Origin: Camillea tinctor | Lineage: Eukaryota > Ascomycota > Sordariomycetes > Xylariales > Xylariaceae | Assembly: GCA_022578605.1 (NCBI GenBank) | Contig: MU394125.1 | Coordinates: 124,001 to 188,000 of the forward strand | Length of the DNA: 64,000 nucleotides | Direction of reading: 5' to 3' | Part shown: piece after piece, positions 13,101 through 23,815 of the stretch | Layout: every line of letters begins with the position of its first letter | Position numbering within the stretch: position 1 is the stretch's first letter | Translations under genes and position numbers: made by a program | The notes under the pieces: model-generated | Databases searched by the model: none | Seen by the model: only the letters and a program-made list of their open reading frames with translations | What the model was told of the DNA's origin: nothing

Positions 13101-13808
13101 GTTGAATGATTGCAGAGGACGAGCAGATTGAAAATGCTAACTCTCACGGGAAGAAAAAAAAAAAAAAAAGAACCAAGAAGAGAAAAAAAAAGTATTGGTG
13201 CAAGGGAAATGGTTGGTAGAGAGAGGATTCGAACGTGGGGGATTTTCAAGAACGTTTTTGCTATGCTTTAAGGTTAGGTCCTTTGCTCGGGTGGTGTCGG
13301 ACAGACGGATTGAATGAACGCATGGGGATCCACCTTGCTTCATCCAAAACTCTTTTTTTTTTTGTACCGAGCCGAACAGATCATCCGAAGTTCTGCCTTA
13401 CTGAAGCTACCTTTAAATGCGAGAGCAGGGATCTCCTTCCGCAACTTGAACTGCTTCATGCCTGCAGGTACCTGACCTCTGTACCCGCACTAGCCTTATT
13501 ACCTAAGGTGCCTAACCCACCGTCATTGCAATCTAATCGATATTCCCCCAGTCCTGGAGATTCCCTTCCTTTACATATCACATTCCATATAAATAGAATC
13601 AAACCCTCTCTGGTTACCCCTCCAACACCCAGTGAAGTAGCCATCTACACTACAGAAGAGAAATCCAACACCCCATTTTTTAACATAAAATTGTCTGAGC
13701 TGAATTGTGATATCCTCGCCTTGAACCCTCTCCCTTTGTCGTATGGGAGGCGGTCCCTTGGCAACTAACGCATGACGCCTGACGCCTGATTAGGACCTTT
13801 TGGCTGTT
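13101..13808. promoter_or_regulatory. Shared divergent promoter IDH2 / SEC5
   Basis: 708 bases separate the two start codons. The stretch holds A- and T-rich runs at 13154-13190 and 13352-13362 and a chance open frame on the plus strand that ends 40 bases before the SEC5 ATG. No clear TATA box is seen for either side. Confidence 0.5.
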
Positions 13809-16800
13809 ATGGCGGCCGACTTGGATCGAAACGTACTGGAATTCTACCAGATATCGAACCCGTTCCCTACGATATGGCCTACCGAGAAGAACGACAACAG
13901 CGATGGCTCCGATAGCGAACAGGATCAGAGAAAGAAGAAGCGGAATCTCAACCGCAGGAAGTCTCGCTACCAGGCGCTCGAGAGGGCAGTCAGCAATAGA
14001 ACTAGTATCATTGCTGGATCTGAAACCTCTGCGAACGGCGTGAGCAATCTAGTACAGAGAGATGAACCGGATCCCCTGGGTACCTCGGAGAGTGTTGTGA
14101 GGTCCTTGATGCAGCTCGGTGTTCCTATCGCAGATGATACTCGTCTACGTATGTTCAGAGTCCGCTCAGACCTCCATTTCTCTTTCTCCCATACTTACCT
14201 ACATTTGTCTCGCTAGGAAACCGTTTCTTGCTATCCTCCACCAACTTCTCGCCCGCTCTATTCCTTTCTCAGGTCCATGCCAATGCCGATACCCGATCTC
14301 TCCTGAGCGGTCTCGATATCCTATCCCAGTCCATCGACCAGAAGTCCGCCTCCTTGAAAGTCCTAGTCGAGTCTAACTTCGAGAGGTTCGTCCGAGCGAA
14401 AGCCACCATCGACAATGTTTATAAGGAGATGAAATATCGAGGCGCAGAGCCGCCCTCGCCCTCACCCGCCCGCGCTCGCGCCCACTCTCGCCATGCTAGC
14501 CGTAGTAGTTTCATGGGCAGTAGCGGAGGTGCTGCTCTTGCGCAGAGTTTATTAACTTCTCCTCCCGTGAACGACACGAGGAAGAAAAATGCTCTGATAA
14601 AGGAGAGCGATTACGGAGTCATGGGCATCAAGGGTCCTTTATTAGATGCATCTGCCAAAGCTGAGGAGGTCTGGGGACCAGCTCTTGGTGGCCGGGAGAA
14701 GGAGGAAAACCTCAAGGTAGTGGTGACGTCCCTGGAGCGCCATAGAGACTACATCGAGGCGAGCTCCAATATCGCCGATAGTATCAAGAGAAAGGACTAC
14801 GATGCGCTGGTGGAAGAATATGGTCGAGCCAGGAAGTCGGCAGAGGAGGCGCGGAAGCTGGCTCAAGACCTAGGCACAACTCCGCCAAGCGACTCACAAA
14901 CTTATCAAATCCTTCTTGCCGCCCGCATGTGGTACGATGTCGAAGAGCAATTACAAAATTTCAAGCGCGACGTATGGAAGAAGTTGACGCAATCTCATAA
15001 TGTATCCAAGACGGATTCCGCGGTTGGCCCCACCCAGGACGAGCACATGGAGCTAATTGGCCTGTTGCTGGAACTTGGTGTCGAAGACAATCCCATCTGG
15101 GTGTGGCTCTTGAGTAGATATGATTACTTGAAGGGGAAGATTTCCACCACAGGGGACCGTGCCAAGGTCGAGATCGAAGTTCTCCGTCGTCGGCTTGCTA
15201 ATGCTGAGACGCCATCTTCCGAGGTTGTCGCCTCTTACCTACGTACCCTAGGCCGACAAAACGTTGAGACTAAACCAGTTGGCCTAGACTCTGCTGAGGT
15301 TATTGAGCTATGGGAGAAGATGCTAGCCTTCTTAACAAGTCTCCTGTCCACTCAGGGTATCTTGGGAGAGGTGCTGGAATTTTGGCAGACGGTCGAGAGT
15401 TTCCTCGATGGCAAGGCGCAGAAATCATTACCAACAGGCTATAACGGCGAATCTCGCAAACATCATCAAATCTCTGAACAAGGAACACTTGATCTGCGGA
15501 AAGGCACTGTTGAGCTTGTCGATATGATCCGAGCACATGTGTTCGAATTCTTCGCCGGTGCTCCTCCGGAAGATCTATCATTACTCTTCTCGCCCTTGCC
15601 TCCATCGCCCGGGACGCCGCGATCAGCCTCCTTGACGCCCTCCAATGTGAGGGATCCTCGTTTCAATTTTGACGCCAATAACCTCCCTCCGTCCTCTCCG
15701 AAGCGCGGCGAGTCCTGGGAAAAGTTTGCCTTTTGGCCACCGACCTCCAACTCCATCAGCGGTGTTTATTATCTTTCCAAGATGCTTGGTTTGATCGGCT
15801 CTGGGGCTTCCGAGATGGCCAGCCTACCTCCCGTTCACCAAGATGATGCGAAACAGCTCGAAATGTTGAAAACAGTGGTTGGAGCCGCGCGTGAGAGGAG
15901 CGTTGCTGCGCTGTGCGCTGCTTGGAACAAAGATGCCGAGAATATTAAGTATGTTGAGGATTGGAAGAGATCTAAAGAGATGGGAGACGTCACGCGCATG
16001 CCGACAGTGTTTTCTGCATTTGAAGGAGCACTTCTGGGCGGGATGCAAAAGATTCTATATATTCCAGAGGCGATGGCTAAGCCTGGTGCGGGAGATATTG
16101 TCCTCGCACCACCAGCTAAGCTTCTACAGATGGTGAGAAGTCAGTATGTTACAACACTATATAAAGCGTTCAGTGGCATGGTTGAAAACGCTGAGAGGGC
16201 AATCAAAAAGGCAGACGATGAATGGGCTACCGACTCAGAGGCACCGATCAGGTCAGGGGACGATACGCCTTCCTTCATCCCTGGCTGGGGAACGATCGAC
16301 CCAGGCGATAGAGTAAGTCTTGTTATACCGTGTGCTAATTAAGTAGTTGGCTAATGTTTCATCAGAATGTTCGCATGCTTTTGACGCTCAGCAACCTCCA
16401 GGCCCTGCGCTCTCAAGTCGTGCCCAGCCTTAATAGCCAGTTTGAGAATGCATTCTCGGTGAAGCTCACAGATGAGTCGAAAACAATCAAGGATGTCCTC
16501 GGTCAGATCGATGCCCGGCTGTTCCAGACATACACGCGCCCATCAGTCGATGCTCTGCGCAAGATAATCCGCAACGGCCTCGCAGACCCCGCATGGGCGC
16601 CGGCGAAACCCACGGAAGTCAAGGCGTACGTGTACGAGGCGCTCCTGACGCTCGTACTTGTGCACACGCAAGTATCGACGACAGCACCCACGCTCACGAA
16701 CCAGGTGCTCTCGTACCTGCTAGAGCAGACGAGCCGGGAGCTTCTCGAAGCATTCAAGGCACGAGCGAAATACGACCTGGGCGCGCTGATGCAGGCTACG

Positions 16801-17055
16801 CTCGACGTCGAGTTCGTGGCGCAGACGCTAAGCCAGTACACGACAGAGCGTGCGGGCGCCCTCCAGAGCGAAATCTACTCGATGCTCGACGCCAAGACGG
16901 ACAACGCAGCCCGCGCCCACCTGCAGGACGAGCTCCCGGGCATGCGCGAGGTCCTCAAGAAGCTGCGCGACCAGTCCCGCAGCGAGTTCGCCTGCTTCAA
17001 GAGACCACGCCGCACCCAACAACCACCACCACCGGAGCGCAAGGCGACGGGCTAG
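13809..17055 (+). CDS. SEC5: Exocyst complex component Sec5
   Basis: Subunit of the octameric exocyst, which tethers secretory vesicles to the plasma membrane at hyphal tips and septa. Three exons are inferred: 13809-14148, 14217-16312 and 16366-17055 (introns of 68 and 53 bases), giving 1041 aa, typical for filamentous fungi. The protein opens with a charged N-terminus. The Sec5 core SSTNFSPALFLSQVHANADT, in which helical NFSPALFLSQVH is diagnostic, then leads into FERFVRAKATIDNVYKEM. The rest is helical, with a Ser/Pro-rich insertion around residues 200-230 and another between about 550 and 590, and ends in a basic tail. The start was chosen because the ATG at 13809 opens MAADLDRNVLEFY, as expected. 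The last 500 bases are clearly more GC-rich than the middle of the gene. Family assignment is firm; the fungal form lacks an obvious TIG domain. Confidence 0.93.
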
Positions 17056-17549
17056 GAGGCCGTCGGTCCTGATGGGGTTCAGAATCAACAACGAGAAGGA
17101 GAAGGACAGCGCTACCACCACCACCACGGAGGGAGCGGGAGCGGTGGCAGCGCCGGCAGCGGGCAGAAGAAGATCTGGGTCTCGAATAGAAAGGGTCGCG
17201 CTTTCTCGATCCCCAGGCTGCCGGAACATGTCCTGAAGGAACATCATGTAAGTCCACCTCCTGGTGGGGGATAAAGGGCGAGAGGAGGATATGGGGGGGG
17301 GAGAAAAAAAGGGGGGGTTGAAGAAAGTAAAGGCAGGTCAGGTCAGGTTAGGCTAGGTAGTCTGGATATAGTATACATATATATTACCGGTATGACCTAC
17401 CTACTATCTTCTTCTCTACCTCTACTTTATAAGGAGGGGCCCCGGAAAATGGGGGAACTGGTCTTTGGAGGGGGGATGTGTGTGTTTGCTAACTTAGGTA
17501 CTTACCTAGTTGCCTGGTTGATTAATATACTCTATATAATCTACATATA

Positions 17550-17588
<39 letters not shown>

Positions 17589-19122
17589 AGGGGGAATGGA
17601 GTGTAATTTGAGTTATATGAATACTAGTATTTTACTGTCTACCTATCTACTTGGGTACCTAGCTTAGGTTGGTTGGTTAGTAGTACTTAGTATTGGCGTG
17701 TGAGTTAAAGGGGGGAGGGGGGAGTAAATATAGTAGACCCGGGATTCGTTGATCTGCTATGGAATTTTTATCTTGCCGCCCCCTCCCCCCCCCTTTAGCC
17801 CAATGAGTAGAGTTCACCTATCTAGCTGTCAACTGAGATTAGTATAGTATTTACTTAATATATAAAATTGGGGAAAAAAAGAAAGAAACATATATAAAAA
17901 ATTTATATAATATTGGTGTTTTATTAGCTAGGTAGCTACACTCAACGCCTTAGAAAGGGGGAGGATAGGAGGGCATCATATGTCACGTATAGAGTACGGA
18001 GTTGTTGGTGTATGGGATGGGACTAGAGATCATTATGCGTGATGACCCCCATACAGGTATAATCTACCAACCTACTTATATAGTAGCTACCATTTAATCA
18101 AGGTCCTATATTCCCATTACGTTTTTTATTATCTCTCCTTCAGAAACGAGCTATCTCACTACGTATTGATTCGTATCATTCATTTATTTATTTACCATTA
18201 TACTCTACTCTAACCTAAGTGATCTATCGTTGCAGAACAAACAGAGAGAGAGAGGGAGAGGAAAATAGGAAAGTCACACTTCTCCCCATATTGCCTCACC
18301 TCTCTTCCTCTCTCTAGTCTACTATACTAGTGTTTACTAGTGTATATATATTCATAACAATTCCTTTCCCCTTCCTATACTATACCCCCTCTCTTTCTCT
18401 CCAAACATGAGATAGATGATCCCCCGGAGGGAAGAAAAGGGGGCAAAGAGAGAAAAGACAGATAAGAAAGAAAGAAAATGGAAGAAAAGGAGAAAAAGAG
18501 ATCCTATTCTAAAGGGGGTTCCTATGACCAACTTTGTTTCTCTCTCTTTTTTTTGTTCTTGTTTATACGCCGTTTATAAATTTTCTTCATGTATATATAT
18601 ATTGTCGTGAGACGTTCATTTCCCGTTGTCTTCGTGAGTTTCTTATTTTTCTATACCCGATTTGGTTGATTGCGTGTATCTTCTCTTTTATAAAAAAGGT
18701 CTTTTTTTTTTTTCTGTTGTCGTTTGACCTGAAATGGGCCTGCCAGTTTTTTTTCTTTTTTGGATTCATAACTTTTGTTGTTTCTTCCTAGATCATCGTT
18801 ATTTGCTCGGCAAACTAGATATCAGGAGAGAAAAGAAAGAGTTTGTTTGTTGTTGTCATGTACTCGTATAGAGATCCTTTTATTATAGGTTCACTCTTAT
18901 GCATTACCCGGTGACATGTATTAACAGTAGATGTAGGCGTTAAAAACAACGCCTCTACCGAGACCTGAAAATCCCCACGGGTGTCAAAGTGGAAAGAGGG
19001 AATGGTACTAGGCCATGGGAAGCCGGGGCAGGCTTGGTATCAATTATCAAATACCCTGGCTTGCTTGAGAAGCTTGAGGAGGTGGTGCGTAATTGAGTAA
19101 GAGCGGAGCACAGAACAAGAAT
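17056..19122. other. Convergent intergenic region SEC5 / zinc regulator
   Basis: No gene is seen. AT-rich DNA holds G- and C-runs, a (TG)15 tract, TA-rich stretches (17870-17925), pyrimidine runs (18180-18400) and a GA-rich block (18415-18510). The 3' ends of the two converging genes fall here. Confidence 0.6.
17556..17585. repeat. (TG)15 microsatellite
   Basis: Thirty bases of uninterrupted TG, about 500 bases downstream of SEC5. Confidence 0.95.
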
Positions 19123-21522
19123 TCAAGTGATCGTGAGTCGGTCGGTGTAAAGTTGTTTTGCTCGTGACGTGCATGTAGGTATGCAGCTGCCCCATATCAT
19201 TAGAATCACTGTCAAAAGTATCATGTTTAAGGGAAATACATTGAATCACTTACGAGTTATGTTGAGATCCTGGAAATATTTCTGAATGATAGGATCTTCT
19301 TCCTCTGTGGTGATCGGTGCATCAGGGTCTGGGTGAGCTGTCTTTGGAAGGATGTGTCTAATAGCCAGCAACATTCTCAAAAGCTCGGTAAGCGCATGTC
19401 CTTGGTTGGTGTAATTGCTAGGGGGTTTCTCTAATGGCCACTTAGGCCGCAAATTCTCTTCATCCCACGCCTTAAAGGCCCATGTAGTCTTCTCCATGCA
19501 GTTGAGGAAAAGCATGACAGTGAGGAACATCGGAAAGCCTAGCTTTGTCTTCCCATCTTGCAGGTTTCTTTGAATACCGTTTAGCAAATTCTTGCTGGCA
19601 ACAGACGCCTTACGCTCAGCTGCAGCAGTAAGTTGCATACAGATATTTGTGTAGGCCTCGCTTTCGGTCTCATCTTTTATCCAATGATCCTCAATGTCAT
19701 CCCTTGGCGATTTTGCTAGCATGGTCCATTGACGTTCACGGTCCATCATCTCAACAATGCCCCACAATTCTAACGATCTCTTGAGCAATTCATCATTGGT
19801 GTCGTTAGAGATTTGCGCAGCAGCCTCTAGTGTGACTCGGACATATGGTGAAGGCTCACGGCAAATAAACTCGGGTAACATTTGGCGCATGTAGCTCTCC
19901 ACCTTTGCCGGGACATCTTCCGTGTTGTTGTCAAGAAGAATAACCGGACCTGGAGGTTCCAGTTTGGCGATAGCACTGTCTTCCTCCTTAGTAAAGTCCT
20001 TTGGGCAGCCTTGCAGGACCTGGAAAGTGATCTTGTGCTCTGTCTCGGGGAAATGAGAGACCTCTACTACATTACCAATGTTTTCAAGGTGGTGCGAATT
20101 CTTGTAGTTGTTAATACGCTTCTGTGCCATAACCACCTGGACGCCGGCAGAGTATAGGTCGATATACTCAGAAAGTTTTGTTCGCACACAGCCCGTGCGC
20201 CAAACGCGAGGGGACAGCACTCTCTTACAGGTGTCACATGGCGTTCCCTTGGAACACGTCTTTCTCAGAATCCGGCATCGAATACAAGCACCGATGCGAC
20301 GGACTTCCTGAACCTCTCTTCGGCGGCTCGAATCAAACCGTGCCCTGCTGTGGCGGTGACGTGATCCATTAGGGCTGTTGCTCGTGTCCATACGAAAGCC
20401 ACCCCTACTAAGCGTGGCTGTTAAGTGCTGGCCGTGATCGTTTACCATCGCAGGTGCGTGGATATCTTCTGCCATATACGTCATACCGCCCCAAGGTGTA
20501 CTAGCTTCGTGCGTATTCATGGGGGCTGTAGTCGGCGGGGTTACCTTTTCAGCTTCAGTATAATCAATCACCATTTCAGTGGGTGGTGCTGGGTGAGGAG
20601 ATATTGGCTCGGGCCCCGAAATGACTTCATCAGTAAGAAGCTGGGGATCCAGCAGGGAAGGGTTAAGACGAGCAGTGGCAGCAGCAGCAACTGAGAGTGC
20701 TGATTGAGTGGGAGAGCTCGCTGATTGGAATAACTGCTGCAGCCTTTCTTCAGCAGTGAGCTCATTCTGGGGAACAGAAGCCGGCTTTTGCGAACCATCT
20801 GTGGCTCCCATTAGTACCATCTCCCCTTCTACATCCTCTAGGAATGAGAGAGCTCTACCTTTCTTGTCGCGCTGGGGTCGGGTCTCATAGCTCATGGGTG
20901 GGTTCTCTAGGGTGAATTGCTCATGCAGTTCAAACGGGTTTGAGCTAGACGCGACTGCCATGGGGACAGCGGCAGCCAAAGTGGTCTGGACCGCATCGCT
21001 GGTGGGATCTTGGGTGGTTGGCACATGGTCATCGTGTTTCTCATTGGCTTCAATCTGACGGGATACCTCGGCTAGGGTTTCTAGGGGTGTCCAGATGGCA
21101 TTCTGGTTCTGGTTCTGATTTGAAGTCTGACTATGGCCTTGGATCTGGCTTTGGTTCTGGTGCTGGATTACATTGTGGTCTTGAGACAGAGGAAGTGTTG
21201 CTGCTACTGCTGGGTGAGGGCCAGAGCCAGGACCGGGACCAGGACCAGGGCCAGTATTAGGTCCGGTATGGAGGAGGCCATCGTACTTCTGCCTTCCCGA
21301 TCCGTTGTTGATACCGTGCAGTGCAAGACAGGCGTTGATCCTCTCGGCCTCAGAAATGGCAGGACACTTCTTAGTCAGATGGTTGGTCAGGCTGTCGATG
21401 CGCCCCTTGGGAAAGTCTTCGCCGCAAGCCTTGCAACGGTGGTGATATCGATTGCTATTGTCGTTCAGCTTGGCTCCCCGTTCGAAGAACTCGAGGATTA
21501 AGGGATTGGGTCTGCGGCCCAT
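19123..21522 (-). CDS. Putative transcription factor with BED-like and Zn2Cys6 zinc motifs
   Basis: The start at 21522 opens MGRRPNPLILEFFERGAKL. The first 60 residues carry a BED/C2H2-like finger: CKAC, then HLTKKC. A long low-complexity region follows, with Gly-Pro repeats and then Gln/Asn-rich stretches. Around residues 413-447 sits a binuclear cluster, CIRCRILRKTC followed by CDTC. Its spacing is CX2CX6CX5CX2CX12C, so the last loop is longer than the usual 6-8. The C-terminal half is helical and uncharacterised. The long exon stays open to a TGA at 19246 (758 aa). That TGA lies inside a GTAAGTGA donor-like sequence at 19253, and a 45-base intron with a GACAG acceptor would instead add a small exon ending at 19123. 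I cannot decide between the two ends. Likely a nuclear DNA-binding regulator; target genes unknown. Confidence 0.8.
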
Positions 21523-23815
21523 GTTGGCGGGATCGGGATGGAATAGGTGACGGTGACGGAGGGGATGATAATAAAACGGGCAGAATCTTGAATGCGGTGA
21601 GTTGAGGGTTTTCACCACACGGAAAATTAATTGCTGACTTCGGCCCGAGTCAAAGGTTTAGGTAAGGTCCCAGGTCACGGTCCCTGCAGCTGTAAGTTGA
21701 ACTTTTAGTGGGAGTGGAGCCAAAGGTTTCAATTTCCTCAGGGAAAAAAAAAGAAAAAAGAAATAGGCGTGTTGTTTATTTTTTTTTTGCGATGCGCTAA
21801 AGCTCAAAGGCAGCAGCTGACAGGTGTCAGGGGAACAATTACCTAACCTAGGTATGTACCGAGACATGTATTGAATGTAGTGAATGTATGCAAGAACCAC
21901 ACATGCAGGTACGTTCAATACACAAGTAGGTACCTACATAACATAAACCTATGGGTTTATTTACAGTGTCATTTTTGGGCAGGTGGGGGGGAATATGGTG
22001 TATGCGTGGCAGTCACTTTGGTAGTCAGGTTGCATCTGAGATCTTTCTCCACTTATTCGAAGCTTCTGTGTACCACTTACATAGACCCAGAACCCGGCCT
22101 GTTTCGCTCCAACTGGAATTCGATTATTTTCACAATAACTCCGTATGTACTTCAGTTGGAGCGAACTGCGCCTTGTAAAGTGACTACTTTAGAACTTACA
22201 TAATTCAACAGTTATAGTAAAAAAAAAGTAAAGGAATACATTTCTAGTAATATCCTTGGGTTATTTTTATCCCCAAGAGTCAAAGCTAGTATAGACAGGT
22301 GGATAAATAGTATAGGTAGTTAAGGCCCTAACAAGATATAGCAAGTCACCTGAAGCTATTACACTGCGTAACCTAGAAGCTGACAAGTTATGAACGAATG
22401 AGAAGAAAGCCCCAGGACCCGGAGGACTCGCTGCATCAGCAACCGAGCGCAAGCTACCTACACATACCTCATACCTATTCCACTAGTGGGCGGCACGGAT
22501 AGGTAGTACCCATAGGTACATGGGGAATGGCACTACTATGCCGAGCAAGTTCGGGTGGCTGCAGAGGAAAATATAATAAAATAAAAATAAAATAAAATAA
22601 AACAAAAACAGGGGCTTGAACCTACTTAACTACACTTTACATTACATTTGAAAAGAAAAAGGAAAAAAGACTTGAAAAGGTCTTTGATTTTATCATTATA
22701 TTTACTTACACGTCTGAGATACTGTTTCCATGTGATAACCTTAAGAAGTAAAGGGACTACTAATAAGTTCATAACCTAGGTACCTAACATTTTAGTTGTA
22801 GATGCCCAAATCAGGTAATTATTCCATATCAAGTTTAAGTCCGAATCCTACGACTTCTACGCCAAGCTTTTTTCTCTTTCCTTCTTGAATATACTTAGCT
22901 ATTGTAAATTTCGGGAATGGTTGTCTATATTTATTTACTTCCGGTCTATGGAATATGCCCAGGTACTACATTACATCACAATTACCTACACGGGTATAAT
23001 AGCTAACCTTAAGTCAATATTAAAGTTACTGAGAGATCTAACCTTTCCTACTTAGACACAACTATGAACACGACTTACACGATTGTGTAAATGAGGGTCT
23101 CAGGCAAAGTAGATTCCAATCATCCAATGTCATATGATTACAATGACGACATTGCATTTATGTGCAATGTAGTACCTACATATCGATAATTTGGCATTGT
23201 TATTTTTATGCCTTCTTCCCTGGTCACCCCCTTATTCATCCTTTCTCTTAGACGCACACGCTCTCGCCTCGTCCCGATCTTCGCACAGGTTACGATCAGC
23301 ATCTGCGCCTCGCGAGTCCCACTGTAACCCTAACTTGCGAATGACAATGCTTCTCCTTGCTGGGATACTCCCCTAGCTGAGCATCTTAGCTGGGCCGTGA
23401 ATTCCAGATCTTTTCTATGTACGTGTGTGTGTCCATCCCATATTCTGCTGTCGGGGCTCGGCGTTTTTAAGCTCGTTCCCGTTAGGATTCGCATGCTGGT
23501 CAGCTTTGTCGTTGTCTTGCGTCCATAAACTGGGTTTAATCAAATTTAAGGGTTTGGTTCTGTTGTCGTCAAGCGGTAGAAAAAAAAAGAAAAAAAAAGG
23601 CGAGAACTTATACTTAGTAGTAGTCCTCTGCCGCTTGTTCTTCCTGGTGCTCTCCGATCTCCTTACATCAAGTTTATAGGTGTTATTCCTCAGCGGTTCA
23701 TCACGCAGTTTGGTTACCGTCACGACAGAGTTGGGTTGTTTACTATGCTTTGATCATAGTTGATCTGGTAAAAGTTGCTTACAACCCCTTTCTCCTTGGC
23801 TGGATTCTGGCTAGG
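21523..23815. promoter_or_regulatory. Divergent intergenic region zinc regulator / GH92
   Basis: 2.3 kb with no supportable gene. It contains a perfect 13-base inverted repeat (22103-22115 with 22153-22165), an A/T-rich AAAATAA-type run at 22570-22610, and CCTAGGTA palindromes near 21847 and 22775. Length suggests upstream regulatory DNA for one or both genes. Confidence 0.5.
22103..22165. repeat. 13-base perfect inverted repeat with 37-base loop
   Basis: Arms TTCGCTCCAACTG (22103-22115) and CAGTTGGAGCGAA (22153-22165) are exact reverse complements. The loop contains CTCCGTA. It could be a hairpin, a footprint of a small element or a binding site; the sequence does not decide. Confidence 0.75.

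Noticed and set aside
13218..13300. tRNA-like T-arm (GGATTCGAAC, minus-strand TTCGAATCC)
   Set aside because: No matching acceptor stem, D-arm or anticodon stem can be folded around it on either strand.
13235..13768. 177-codon plus-strand frame between IDH2 and SEC5
   Set aside because: Low-complexity translation with no family match; it ends 40 bases before the SEC5 ATG and probably lies in promoter and leader.
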